Shown here: positions 42,059 to 50,611 of the stretch, piece after piece
How positions within the stretch are numbered: the stretch's first letter is position 1
How the letters are laid out: each line of letters begins with the position of its first letter
Source of the DNA: Eggerthellaceae bacterium
GTDB taxonomy: Bacteria; Actinomycetota; Coriobacteriia; Coriobacteriales; Eggerthellaceae
DNA: 64,000 bases
Direction of reading: 5' to 3'
Assembly (NCBI GenBank): GCA_022791455.1
Contig: JAAVZC010000010.1
Location: 1 to 64,000, forward strand
The notes under the pieces: generated by a model
What the model saw: the letters and a program-made list of their open reading frames with translations, nothing else
Database searches by the model: none
What the model was told of the DNA's origin: nothing
Made by a program: the position numbers and the translations under genes

Positions 42059-44806
42059 ATGTACCATAGCCGCTTAAACATCTGTCTTGTGGGAGCATCT
42101 GATACGGTTGCCGCCATCATCGAGGCGCAGCCCCCTCTGGAGAACTTGCCCCACCAGGTCACGCGGCTGGTCGTCCCGGCGCCCGCCGTAGCCCAGGCCA
42201 ACGTCACCATCGCCGACGTCACAAAGGCGAACGCCTGCGAATGGACCCGCGAGTTGGCGCAGCTCAAGGCAGCCAACGCGCAGCTGGTGGTCATGGCAAC
42301 GGAGGACCAGCGCGACGAGCTAGCGGACTGCTTCCCCCTGCTGAGCGACCTATGGATCGCCCCGCTTTCCGACGCCGAACTCGCCTTCCGCTTTCGCCGC
42401 GTGCAGCGGCTCTCCAAAGCGGCGGCCGACGCTTGGGAATCGCGGCAGTACCTGGAAGCCACCATCAACTCCATCCCGTGCCTTGTGTGGTACAAGGACG
42501 ACGACGGCATCCACCACAAGGTGAACGACGCCTTCTGCGAAACCGTCCGCAAAGAAAAGGACGACGTGCAGGGGCGCGGTCACGCTTATATTTGGGACGT
42601 GGAGGCGGACGATCCCGCTTGCATCGAATCGGAGCGCCAGGTGATGGAGAGCCGTTCCACCATCGTTTCCGAAGAAGTGGTGCAGACCGGCGACGGTACG
42701 CGCCTTTTGACCACCTACAAGTCGCCGCTGTACAACATCGACGGCTCCGTCATGGGCACCGTGGGCGTGGGCATCGACGTCACCCAAGAGCGCGCCTTCG
42801 AGAACGAGATTATCGAGAAGAACCGCAACCTGGAGAACATTTTCCGCTCCATGGACTGCGGCGTCATCACCCATTCCATCGATGGCTCGCGTATCCTTGG
42901 CATCAACCAGGCGGCGCTGAACATTCTGGGCTACGACACCGAAGCCGACCTTGTGACCAGCGGGTTCGACATGATTGCCCCCTCGGTCATCGCCGAGGAC
43001 GTGGAGAAGCTGCGCGAGGACATTGCCAGCCTGAAGCACGTGGGAGACTCCGTTGCCACCGAGTACCGCGTGCGCCGCGACAACGGCGACATCATCCACG
43101 TGATGGGCAACGTAAAGCTGATCGAGAACGAGGGCGAGCTGCTCTATCAGCGCTTCCTTCTGGACAATACCGCCGCCAAGCTGGAGCAGGTGCAGAAGGA
43201 ACGCCAACAGAAGGATCTCATCCAGGCGCTTTCCGAGGACTACCTGGTGGTTTGCTCTTACAACCTTGACACCGGCGAGGGCACGCCGCTGCGCGTGAGC
43301 GTCGACCAGGCACGTTTTTCCGACCGGCTGTTCTCGGAAAACCTCACCATGGACAGTTCGCTGGGCGCCTACATTGCCACCGCCGTGCTGCCGGAGGACC
43401 GCGAACGTTTGGCGGAAGCGCTCTCGGTGGAGAACCTGCTGCAGGAGCTGCCCGCGCAAGGACGCCTGCACGTGAACTACCGCGTGCTGCGCGAGGACGG
43501 CGAAGAGTACTGCCAGGCCACCGCCGTGCGCACCGGCGACTGGTTGGAGAATCGCACCATCGTGTTGGGCCTGCGCAGCGTGGACAAGCAGACGCGTGAC
43601 GAAATGATGCAACGGGAGCTTCTGGAAGAGGCGCTGACGCAGGCGAACAAGGCCAGCGCCGCGAAGAGCGCCTTCCTCTCCAACATGTCGCACGACATCC
43701 GCACTCCCATGAACGCCATCGTGGGCTACACCACCCTGGCCACCAACCATGTGGAGCAGCCGGAGAAAGTGAAGAACTACCTGGAGAAGATCCAGTCCTC
43801 TTCCACGCACTTGCTTAGCCTCATCAACGATATTCTGGACATGAGCCGCATCGAGAGTGGCAAGGTGCTGCTGGACGAGCAGCCCTGCAACCTGGTCACC
43901 CTGCTGGACGACCTGCACAGCATCATCCAGGCGGAAACCAGCGCGCGGCAGCTGTACTTCTCCATCAACACCGAGAACCTGCAGCATCCCAACGTGCGCT
44001 GCGACCGGCTGCGCATCAACCAGATTCTGCTGAACCTGCTGGGCAACGCGCTGAAGTTCACCAACCCCGGTGGCTTCGTCAAGCTGGGCCTGGAGGAGCT
44101 GCCCGGCGCGGCCCCCGGCTGCGGGCGCTACCGGTTCCAGGTGTCCGATACGGGCATCGGCATGAGCGCGGACTTCGTGAAGCACATCTTCGACCCGTTC
44201 GAGCGCGAGCGCACGAGCACCATCAGCGGCATCCAGGGCACGGGCTTAGGCATGTCCATCACCAAGAACCTGGTGAATATGATGCACGGCTCCATCGAGG
44301 TAGAAAGCGAGAAGGGGAAGGGCACCACCTTCACGGTGGAAGTGGTGCTGGCGCTGGAGAGCGCGGCGGCCGCCGATGCCGAGGCGCGATTCGAGCCGGT
44401 GCACCTTTCGAGCGACCACCGCATGAAGGGCTCGAGCATCCTGCTGGTGGACGACAACTTCCTCAACCGCGAAATTGCCGTGACCATTTTGGAGGACGAA
44501 GGCTTCAAGGTGGACGTGGCGGTGGACGGCCAGAAAGCGGTGGACCGGCTGCTGGAAGTGGGGCCGGGCCGCTACCAGCTGGTGCTCATGGACGTGCAGA
44601 TGCCGGTGATGAACGGCTACGAGGCCACCCGCGCCATCCGCGCGCTGGAAAACCAAGAGCTGGCGAACATTCCCATTCTGGCCATGACCGCCGATGCGTT
44701 CGAGGAAGACCGACAGAAGGCGCTGCGCTCCGGCATGAACGGGCACCTCACCAAGCCCATCGAGATCGAGAAGCTGTTCGAGGCGCTGGACGCTATTCTG
44801 GGTTAG
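42059..44806 (+). CDS. Hybrid sensor histidine kinase with PAS domains and receiver
   Basis: 915 residues with no membrane helix. N-terminal receiver-like region (about 1-110), PAS domain 1 (INSIPCLVWYKDDDG, about 135-255), PAS domain 2 (IFRSMDCGVITHSIDG, about 260-380), a third sensory segment (about 390-520), HisKA (FLSNMSHDIRTPMNAI), HATPase (DRLRINQILLNLLGNALKFTNPG; GTGLGMSI), and a C-terminal receiver with DxxM (LVLMDVQMPVMNG). AAGGA lies eight bases before the start. Such soluble hybrid kinases in this family often sense redox state or metabolites. The target phosphotransfer protein is not in the window. Confidence 0.92.
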   Translation: MYHSRLNICLVGASDTVAAIIEAQPPLENLPHQVTRLVVPAPAVAQANVTIADVTKANACEWTRELAQLKAANAQLVVMATEDQRDELADCFPLLSDLWIAPLSDAELAFRFRRVQRLSKAAADAWESRQYLEATINSIPCLVWYKDDDGIHHKVNDAFCETVRKEKDDVQGRGHAYIWDVEADDPACIESERQVMESRSTIVSEEVVQTGDGTRLLTTYKSPLYNIDGSVMGTVGVGIDVTQERAFENEIIEKNRNLENIFRSMDCGVITHSIDGSRILGINQAALNILGYDTEADLVTSGFDMIAPSVIAEDVEKLREDIASLKHVGDSVATEYRVRRDNGDIIHVMGNVKLIENEGELLYQRFLLDNTAAKLEQVQKERQQKDLIQALSEDYLVVCSYNLDTGEGTPLRVSVDQARFSDRLFSENLTMDSSLGAYIATAVLPEDRERLAEALSVENLLQELPAQGRLHVNYRVLREDGEEYCQATAVRTGDWLENRTIVLGLRSVDKQTRDEMMQRELLEEALTQANKASAAKSAFLSNMSHDIRTPMNAIVGYTTLATNHVEQPEKVKNYLEKIQSSSTHLLSLINDILDMSRIESGKVLLDEQPCNLVTLLDDLHSIIQAETSARQLYFSINTENLQHPNVRCDRLRINQILLNLLGNALKFTNPGGFVKLGLEELPGAAPGCGRYRFQVSDTGIGMSADFVKHIFDPFERERTSTISGIQGTGLGMSITKNLVNMMHGSIEVESEKGKGTTFTVEVVLALESAAAADAEARFEPVHLSSDHRMKGSSILLVDDNFLNREIAVTILEDEGFKVDVAVDGQKAVDRLLEVGPGRYQLVLMDVQMPVMNGYEATRAIRALENQELANIPILAMTADAFEEDRQKALRSGMNGHLTKPIEIEKLFEALDAILG

Positions 44807-45476
44807 GTGCGCAGGCGTCGGTTGCGGAATTGCTGGATGCGGCGGGCATGACCCGCTGCCAGATGATGGCGGCCACCGGAATCACCACGCCGCCGCAGAG
44901 CAGCATCGAGCCCAGTACGTCGCTCGGCCAATGAACCCCCAGGTAAATGCGGGTAAAGCCAATATAGAGCACCCACAGCACGGCGGCTGTTGCCAGCGCC
45001 GTCTTGGCGCCGCGCGGCCATTGGGGATGCAGCTTCACCAACACGAACACCGCCAAACCCACCGCAACGATGGCGCCGAAGGTGTGGCCGGAGGGGAAGG
45101 ACGCGTTCCACGGGAATTCGATGAGGTTCATGCCTACGGGGCGCTCGCGACCCAGCAGGAACTTGGTGGCCTCGATGACCACCTCGCTGGCTACGAGGGC
45201 GCCTACGTAAATGCCTGCAGGGCGGAGCTGTCGCTTCGCCATCAAATATAAGGTGAAGAGGGCTGCCACCACAACGCACGGAACGGTGTCGGAGAGGTCG
45301 GTGGTGAAGGCCATGAGCGGCGTGAGGGCATCGCTGCGCAGCGGGAAGACCGCCGCCTGCACGGCGCCGTCCAGCCCGTGCACCCAGCCGGCATCCATCG
45401 CCACCCCTGCCAGCAGCACTCCATAAGCCACCGCGCAAACGGCCGCCACAACAGCAAGAACCCGAGTCCTATCCAT
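44793..45476 (-). CDS. PAP2-family membrane phosphatase
   Basis: 227 residues, about six helices. The three motifs of the phosphatidic acid phosphatase superfamily are KFLLGRERP, PSGHT and TRIYLGVHWPSD. It hydrolyses lipid phosphates such as undecaprenyl or phosphatidylglycerol phosphate at the outer face of the membrane. ATG 45476 has AAGGAG upstream. Its last 14 bases overlap the end of the convergent hybrid kinase gene. Confidence 0.9.
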   Translation of the reverse strand: MDRTRVLAVVAAVCAVAYGVLLAGVAMDAGWVHGLDGAVQAAVFPLRSDALTPLMAFTTDLSDTVPCVVVAALFTLYLMAKRQLRPAGIYVGALVASEVVIEATKFLLGRERPVGMNLIEFPWNASFPSGHTFGAIVAVGLAVFVLVKLHPQWPRGAKTALATAAVLWVLYIGFTRIYLGVHWPSDVLGSMLLCGGVVIPVAAIIWQRVMPAASSNSATDACAPNPE

Positions 45477-45601
45477 AAAGCTCCTTCCGAGCTGGCATCC
45501 TGCCGCACTTGCATTCATTTTCCCCGTCAGCACCGCGCGGGGCGTGTGCGGGAAACCATTAGCGGTATCCTTTGCTCATCGTAAACGGAAGGAGCCCCGC
45601 C

Positions 45602-46516
45602 ATGTACAAAGTGCACTGCCTTAACAACATTTCTCCCAAAGGCCTGGAGCTTTTGGACGAGAACTACGAGCTGACCGACAACGTTGAGGAAGCGGACGTG
45701 ATTCTGGTGCGCTCTGCCAACATGCACGAGATGGACATCCCCGCCAGCCTGAAAGCGGTGGCCCGCGCCGGCGCTGGCGTGAACAACATTCCGCTGGAGA
45801 AGCTGGCCGAAGCGGGCGTGGCGGTGTTCAACACCCCCGGTGCCAACGCCAATGCCGTGAAGGAACTGGTGATTGCCGGCATGCTGCTGGCCTCCCGCGA
45901 CATCATCGGCGGCGTGGAGTGGTGCCGCGTCAACGCCGACGACGAGAACATCGGCAAGTCCGCCGAGAAGGCGAAGAAGCAGTTCGCCGGCACCGAGATT
46001 ACCGGCAAGACGCTGGGCGTCATCGGGCTGGGCGCCATCGGCAAGCTGGTGGCCCAGGCGGCCGAGGCCCTGGGCATGAAGGTGGTGGGCTACGACCCCT
46101 ACTCCAGCGCCGAGAAGGCGGCGGCCATTTCCCCCAACCTTATATATGTAGAGGATCTGGCGGATCTGTACCCGGTGGCGGACTTCGTCACCATCCACGT
46201 GCCCGCCACGCCCGCCACTAAGGGCATGATCGGCGAAGAGGCGCTGGCCCAGATGAAGGACGACGTGGTGATCCTGAACTTCGCCCGCGACACCCTGGTG
46301 GACGACGCCGCGCTGGCCGCTGCCATGGAAGCCGGCAAGGTGCGCGCCTACGTGACCGACTTCGCCAACCCCGCCGTGATGCAGCTGGACCGCGCCATCG
46401 TCATCCCGCATCTGGGCGCCTCCACCGAGGAAGCCGAAGACAACTGCGCCATCATGGCCGTCCAAGAAGTAATGGCCTACCTGGCCGACGGCACCAAGAC
46501 CCACTGCGTTAACTAG
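45602..46516 (+). CDS. D-2-hydroxyacid dehydrogenase, probable 3-phosphoglycerate dehydrogenase
   Basis: 304 residues, without the C-terminal ACT domain of long SerA. Features: ARAGAGVNNIPLEK (substrate Arg region), GVIGLGAIGKLVAQ Rossmann motif, NFARDTLVDD and catalytic His in PHLGASTEEAEDN. The usual catalytic Glu region (DVFxxEP) reads VTDFANP, an unusual but known variant of short PGDHs. AAGGAG precedes ATG 45602. Forms an operon with the permease 12 bases downstream. Serine synthesis is the likely role; other 2-hydroxyacids are possible. Confidence 0.85.
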   Translation: MYKVHCLNNISPKGLELLDENYELTDNVEEADVILVRSANMHEMDIPASLKAVARAGAGVNNIPLEKLAEAGVAVFNTPGANANAVKELVIAGMLLASRDIIGGVEWCRVNADDENIGKSAEKAKKQFAGTEITGKTLGVIGLGAIGKLVAQAAEALGMKVVGYDPYSSAEKAAAISPNLIYVEDLADLYPVADFVTIHVPATPATKGMIGEEALAQMKDDVVILNFARDTLVDDAALAAAMEAGKVRAYVTDFANPAVMQLDRAIVIPHLGASTEEAEDNCAIMAVQEVMAYLADGTKTHCVN

Positions 46517-46528
46517 AAGGGAAAGGCT

Positions 46529-47938
46529 ATGGCGAAGACCAACAAGCCGGTGCCCACGATGGGCGCTCAAGATTCTGCCGATGCCGTTTACGACGCTCGC
46601 AAGCAGGGCGCGCCCAAGATGGGCATTTTGGGCCTGCAGCACATGTTCGCCATGTTCGGCGCCACCATTTTGGTGCCCACGCTTACCGGCCTCTCGGTTT
46701 CCGCCACGCTTTTGTTCGCGGGCCTGGGCACGCTGCTGTTCCATCTGGTTTCGAAGGGGAAGGTACCGGCGTTTCTGGGCTCCTCCTTCGCGTTCATTGC
46801 CGGGTACGCCGCCATTGCCCCTAACGGCGAGGCGGAGCTTCTGCCCTACGCCTGCCTGGGTGTTGCCTGTTCCGGCCTGCTGTACCTGTTGCTGTCGCTG
46901 TGCTTCAAGGTGTTCGGCGCGAAGCGGGTCATGCGCTTCTTCCCGCCGGTGGTGACCGGCCCCATCGTTATCTGCATCGGGCTCATTCTGGCGTCTTCCG
47001 CCATCGCCAACTGCCAGACCAACTGGCTGGTGGCCATTGTGGCCATTGCGGTCATCGTCATCTGCAACATTTGGGGCCGCGGCATGATCCGCATCGTCCC
47101 CATTCTTTTGGGCGTCATTGGCGCCTACATTGCTGCCGCGCTGATGGGCGAAGTGGATTGGCAGCCGGTCATGGACGCTGCGTGGATCGGCCTGCCGGTG
47201 CTTTGGGACAACACGGTGTTCTCCCTGTTCGGGCCGCAATTCGACACGGGCCTGGCCATCACCGCCATCATTACCATCATGCCGCTTGCCTTCGCCACCA
47301 TCATCGAGCACATTGGCGACATGTCTGCCATCAGCTCCACCTGCAACCGCAACTACATTGCTGAGCCGGGCCTGCACCGCACCCTTCTGGGCGACGGCCT
47401 GGCCACCATTCTAGCGTCGCTGTTCGGCGCGCCCGCCAATACCACGTACGGCGAGAACACCGGCGTGCTGGCGCTGACCCGTGTGTTCGACCCGCGCGTC
47501 ATCCGTATTGCCGCCTGCTTCTCAATCGTGTTCTCCTTCTGTCCGAAGTTCGCGGCCATCATCGCCTGCATGCCGGCCTGCGTCATCGGCGGCGTATCGC
47601 TGGTGCTCTACGGCATGATCTCGGCGGTGGGCATCCGCAACCTAGTGGAGAACCACGTGGACTTCATGCGCAGCCGCAACGTGCTGGTGGCGGCCATCAT
47701 CCTGGTGCTGTCGCTGGGTATCGCTTACAGCGCCGAGGGGGCCATCACCTTCATGGTGGGTGCCGTGACCATTTCGCTCTCGGGCCTGGCCGTGGGCAGT
47801 CTGGTGGGCATTGTGCTGAACATGATCCTGCCGGACCAGGAACCCTACTGGGACGGTGGAGCCGCAGCCAAAGCCGAAGCCGACGACATCGGCCTGCCCT
47901 TGGAAGCCGAGCTGGAAAACTTGCCCATTTCGGAATAG
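46529..47938 (+). CDS. NCS2-family uracil/xanthine permease
   Basis: 469 residues, 14 transmembrane spans expected. Features: ILGLQHMFAMFGATILVPTLTG at the N terminus, PLAFATIIEHIGDM (substrate Glu in helix 8) and GAPANTTYGENTGVLALTRV. This is the UraA-type nucleobase:proton symporter group. GAAAGG lies just before the ATG. No purine riboswitch or PyrR leader was seen in the 12-bp gap. Confidence 0.93.
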   Translation: MAKTNKPVPTMGAQDSADAVYDARKQGAPKMGILGLQHMFAMFGATILVPTLTGLSVSATLLFAGLGTLLFHLVSKGKVPAFLGSSFAFIAGYAAIAPNGEAELLPYACLGVACSGLLYLLLSLCFKVFGAKRVMRFFPPVVTGPIVICIGLILASSAIANCQTNWLVAIVAIAVIVICNIWGRGMIRIVPILLGVIGAYIAAALMGEVDWQPVMDAAWIGLPVLWDNTVFSLFGPQFDTGLAITAIITIMPLAFATIIEHIGDMSAISSTCNRNYIAEPGLHRTLLGDGLATILASLFGAPANTTYGENTGVLALTRVFDPRVIRIAACFSIVFSFCPKFAAIIACMPACVIGGVSLVLYGMISAVGIRNLVENHVDFMRSRNVLVAAIILVLSLGIAYSAEGAITFMVGAVTISLSGLAVGSLVGIVLNMILPDQEPYWDGGAAAKAEADDIGLPLEAELENLPISE

Positions 47939-48211
47939 GTTCCACCTGCCCGCGAGCGCGGCGTTCGCGAAGGTTACGCTCGACGCGTCGTCGGGCTGAG
48001 CTAACTCCGCTGCGCGGAGTGGATCTCATCCCTCCTTTGGCTTAACCTCGCTCCACCCTCACGAACACCGCACCCGCTACGTCATCTCGACCGGAGCGCG
48101 AAGCGCGGAGTGGAGAGATCCCGTGGCGGACGGCCGAATGGTTGCTGGCTAGCCAATAGCCAAGCGTTCGGCTAATATTTCCTTCGCCGATTCAAGGAGG
48201 AAAGGAAGATC
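47939..48211. other. Intergenic region with partial GTCATC-type repeat, copy 3
   Basis: Bases 48080-48120 (CGTCATCTCGACCGGAGCGCGAAGCGCGGAGTGGAGAGATC in form, one arm only) belong to the dispersed palindrome family; a more decayed relative may lie at 47960-48035. TAATAT at 48173-48178 is the likely -10 of the next gene. Confidence 0.65.
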
Positions 48212-48970
48212 ATGAAGAAAATCGTTTTGAGCGTTGCGGTTTGCGGCGCCCTGGCGCTGACCCTGTTCGGCTGTGGTCAGCAGGCTTCGCCCGAAAGCAC
48301 CGGCACCGACGCGCCGGCCCAGCAGGAGCAGCCGGCCGAGAAGCAGATGACGCCGGAGGAAATCAAGGCGGAGCTGTCGAAGCTGATCGAGAACCAGCCG
48401 GACAACGCCACTATCGTGAACGACACCGTGACCACGGTTGAGGCTGGCGGCCAGTCCATGACCACCACCATGTTCATCACGGCCATGGCCGATAACACCG
48501 ACGGCTACAAGGGCTATGCCCTCATCAGCGCTCCGGGCACCGAAGTGGACGGCATGGAGACCTTCATGGCCGACGGCAAGGTGATCGCCCAGTTCAACGG
48601 CCAGGTCATCGACATGACCGACCAGATGGGCGGCCAGTCTGAGGACCCGGTGAAGGAAAGCAACGAGCAGGCGCTCCAAGTGGTGAAGGCTGCGAAGGAT
48701 ATCACCATGACCGACAACGGTGGCCAGAAGACCTTCACTATCACCATGGATGGCGACTCTGCAGCTGTGCTGGATATCGATGACATCGACGTGATCAACG
48801 ACGTGCGCGCCACCTACACCTTCAACGCCGAGGGTCAGCTGGAACTCATGGACATGACCTGCGAAGGCACCACCACCGTGCAGGATCAGGAAGTGACCAT
48901 CACCGTGCAGTCGAAGGCGAAGTACTCCGACTACGGCACCACCCAAGTCCCCGCCGCCCCCGAGGTGTAG
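48212..48970 (+). CDS. Lipoprotein with LolA/LppX-like beta domain
   Basis: 252 residues. Signal peptide ending in lipobox LFGC, a short Gln/Pro/Ala linker, then a beta-rich domain with repeated strand patterns (GYALISAPGTEVDGMETFM, QVIDMTDQMGG, TFTITMDGDSAAVL) reminiscent of the half-barrel LolA/LppX/DUF6612 type. AAGGAGGAAAGG precedes ATG 48212. Probably binds a lipid or peptide at the outer membrane face; substrate unknown. The family resemblance is tentative. Confidence 0.8.
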   Translation: MKKIVLSVAVCGALALTLFGCGQQASPESTGTDAPAQQEQPAEKQMTPEEIKAELSKLIENQPDNATIVNDTVTTVEAGGQSMTTTMFITAMADNTDGYKGYALISAPGTEVDGMETFMADGKVIAQFNGQVIDMTDQMGGQSEDPVKESNEQALQVVKAAKDITMTDNGGQKTFTITMDGDSAAVLDIDDIDVINDVRATYTFNAEGQLELMDMTCEGTTTVQDQEVTITVQSKAKYSDYGTTQVPAAPEV

Positions 48971-48995
48971 CGATCTAACGTAACCCGCACCTTCT

Positions 48996-49066
48996 CGTCA
49001 TCCTGAGCGCAGCGAAGGATCTTTCCGCCCCAAGTGGCAAGATCCTTTGCGATGCTCAGGATGACG
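48996..49066. repeat. Dispersed GTCATC-type palindrome, copy 4; also terminator
   Basis: CGTCATCCTGAGC (48996-49008) pairs with GCTCAGGATGACG (49054-49066); inner GCGAAGGATCTT / AAGATCCTTTGC extends the stem. It lies just after the lipoprotein stop. Confidence 0.9.
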
Positions 49067-49159
49067 TGCGTTTAGGGCATTGTGGGTCGGGATCCGTTTC
49101 GTCTGAATAACGCCTAAGCTACAGGTGAAGTCAAGACTGGCGTTGGGACTTTCGACGGC

Positions 49160-49165
49160 TATACT
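49160..49165 (+). promoter_or_regulatory. -10 (TATACT) of the 6S-like RNA
   Basis: GGCTATACTTTTAG; start of transcription would be about 49171-49172, exactly before the 5' arm of the terminal stem. Confidence 0.65.
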
Positions 49166-49171
49166 TTTAGT

Positions 49172-49340
49172 CAGACCTCGTCCCCACCACATTTACGCGA
49201 TGGACCGACGTATTTTAACGAGGGAGCTCAAGATAGCTGGTGGAACGGAGATTCGTGTCCGTTGATACGAAAGCCGGGAAGCAAGCTGCGAGCACCCACC
49301 TTTTGAGGTGGGTTCATCCTTCTGGTGGAGGATGGGGTTT
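49172..49340 (+). ncRNA. ssrS: Probable 6S RNA
   Basis: About 169 bases with a TATACT promoter before and an intrinsic terminator after, no ORF. The ends pair over about 14 bp (CCTCGTCCCCACCA 49176-49189 with TGGTGGAGGATGGGG 49323-49337, one bulge), giving the terminal stem. Inside there is a large open region with a small 3'-side hairpin ACCCACC-TTTTGA-GGTGGGT (49294-49313), as in the central bubble of 6S RNAs, and an upper arm with AACGGA / TCCGTT and GCTC / GAGC. 6S RNA mimics an open promoter and holds RNA polymerase-sigma70. The identification is by architecture, not by search. Confidence 0.72.
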
Positions 49341-49342
49341 TC

Positions 49343-49377
49343 AATCCGGCGACTCTCGGGTCGCCGGATTCTTTTTT
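49343..49377 (+). terminator. Terminator of the 6S-like RNA
   Basis: AATCCGGCGAC / GTCGCCGGATT (11 bp, TCTCGG loop) followed by C and TTTTTT. Confidence 0.92.
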
Positions 49378-49440
49378 CCTGCAAGGTCGTAGGCGTTCGC
49401 GGGAAATTCTCAACGGTTTGAAAAAATGCCTTCTGTTAAC

Positions 49441-49481
49441 CACATATTGTGCTAATATGCTCGAACGCACCACAAGATGTG
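49441..49481 (+). promoter_or_regulatory. Two NrdR-like boxes flanking a -10 element
   Basis: CACATATTGTG (49441-49451) and CACAAGATGTG (49471-49481) are dyads with starts exactly 30 bases apart; TAATAT (49453-49458) lies between them. NrdR boxes consist of two ACACxATATxTxGTGT-like dyads at about three helical turns over a promoter, so the layout fits. Confidence 0.6.
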
Positions 49482-49514
49482 GGTTTTAACCCTTCGACCG
49501 TTAAGGAGAATGCA

Positions 49515-49829
49515 ATGGAAACGAAGACCATCGAAGGCGTGAAGATCAACCTGAACTACGCTAACGCTACTGACACTCCGGTGTCTGACGAAGAGATTGC
49601 CGCCTACCTCAAGCGCGCTTACGAGAAGTTCCCGCATGGCCATCTGGAGTCCCTCACGCTGGATGTTGACGGCGAAGACGTGGGCATTCACTACGGTCTG
49701 GCGCCGGAGCAGTTCGACCGCATTCGCCGCATCACCGGCTACCTGGTGGGCACCCTGGACCGCTTCAACGACGCGAAGCGTTCCGAAGAGGCGGACCGCG
49801 TGAAGCACAACATCAGCTGCGGCTGCTAA
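49515..49829 (+). CDS. Stand-alone protein like the C terminus of anaerobic ribonucleotide reductase NrdD
   Basis: 104 residues. The C-terminal half, RRITGYLVGTLDRFNDAKRSEEADRVKH, is the recognisable NrdD C-terminal block (RxTGYL..RFNxGKxxExxxRVKH), and the protein ends in ISCGC. The barrel and glycyl-radical loop of NrdD are absent. The N-terminal half (SDEEIAAYLKRAYEKFPHGHLESLTLDVDG) is a small alpha/beta unit. AAGGAG lies six bases before ATG 49515. Two NrdR-like boxes cover its promoter, which supports a link to dNTP synthesis. Its role could be a regulator, assembly partner or reductant dock of NrdD; this is inference. Confidence 0.8.
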   Translation: METKTIEGVKINLNYANATDTPVSDEEIAAYLKRAYEKFPHGHLESLTLDVDGEDVGIHYGLAPEQFDRIRRITGYLVGTLDRFNDAKRSEEADRVKHNISCGC

Positions 49830-49850
49830 CGGCGAATCGTCCTGAGACGC

Positions 49851-49880
49851 AAAATGGCTCCCCACGGGGAGCCATTTTTT
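49851..49880. terminator. Bidirectional terminator between the mini-NrdD gene and bioY
   Basis: AAAATGGCTCCC / GGGAGCCATTTT with a CACG loop; T-run on both strands. Confidence 0.9.
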
Positions 49881-49900
49881 GTTGAGAGCAGGGGCGGGGC

Positions 49901-50506
49901 CTAACGGCTGACGGCGTTGCGGACGGCTTCGGCGCAGACGATGGCGGCGATGGCTTTGCAGATGTCTACCACCAGGAACGGGGCGGCGCATACCAGGAAG
50001 GCGGCCAGGGGGTCCACCGAGAACAGCAGCGCGTACTGAAGGCAGCCGCAGAAATCGATGATGCAGATGAGCACCAGCATGGCCACAATCTCCCAGCTGG
50101 CGGTGCGCAGGATCTGCTTCCAGCGCGCGCCTGCAGCCGGTGCTTTCGCCGTGCTCAGCTTGCGGCCTGCAGCAACGATGGCCGCGGCCACAATTCCGCC
50201 CAGCAGGTAGCCCCACAGGAAGCCGCCCGTAGGGCCAAGCAGGCAGCTAATGCCACCGGAGAATCCGGCGAAGACCGGCAGCCCAATAGCGCCCAGAACC
50301 AGATAGCCCGCAATGGCAGCCACCGCTTCTTTCGGCTTAAGCGCCAGCACAATGAACGAGATGGCGAAGTTCTGCAGAGTAAAGGGAACGGGGCCCAGCG
50401 GAACGGTGACCATGGCGCACGCGGCGGTGAGGGCGATGGCGATGGCGACGAAAACAATGGAACGCACGCGGCTCTGAGTCGCGGAAGCGCTGAGGGCTTT
50501 TTCCAT
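49901..50506 (-). CDS. bioY: BioY-type biotin ECF transporter S-component
   Basis: 201 residues, six helices. The BioY signatures are VPLGPVPFTLQNFAISFIVLAL, AGYLVLGAIGLPVFAGFSGG, LLGPTGGFLWGY and a C-terminal KAIAAIVCAEAVR. It binds biotin and works with an EcfT membrane part and EcfA ATPases. ATG 50506 is chosen over an upstream frame by family length; a weak GGAAAGG precedes it. The EcfT gene lies directly upstream on the same strand, but no EcfA gene is present in the window. Confidence 0.93.
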   Translation of the reverse strand: MEKALSASATQSRVRSIVFVAIAIALTAACAMVTVPLGPVPFTLQNFAISFIVLALKPKEAVAAIAGYLVLGAIGLPVFAGFSGGISCLLGPTGGFLWGYLLGGIVAAAIVAAGRKLSTAKAPAAGARWKQILRTASWEIVAMLVLICIIDFCGCLQYALLFSVDPLAAFLVCAAPFLVVDICKAIAAIVCAEAVRNAVSR

Positions 50507-50611
50507 GGGTATTCCTTTCCGTTGGAGCTTCGAAGCTATGAAGTCTACCAGAAGGCTGGGCGCCCTCATGTTCCTTTCCGGCCAGCGTAGGCCCTTGTTT
50601 TCTCTGTGGAA

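Noticed and set aside
46517-46528. Purine riboswitch before the uracil/xanthine permease gene
   Set aside because: Only 12 bases separate it from the upstream gene.
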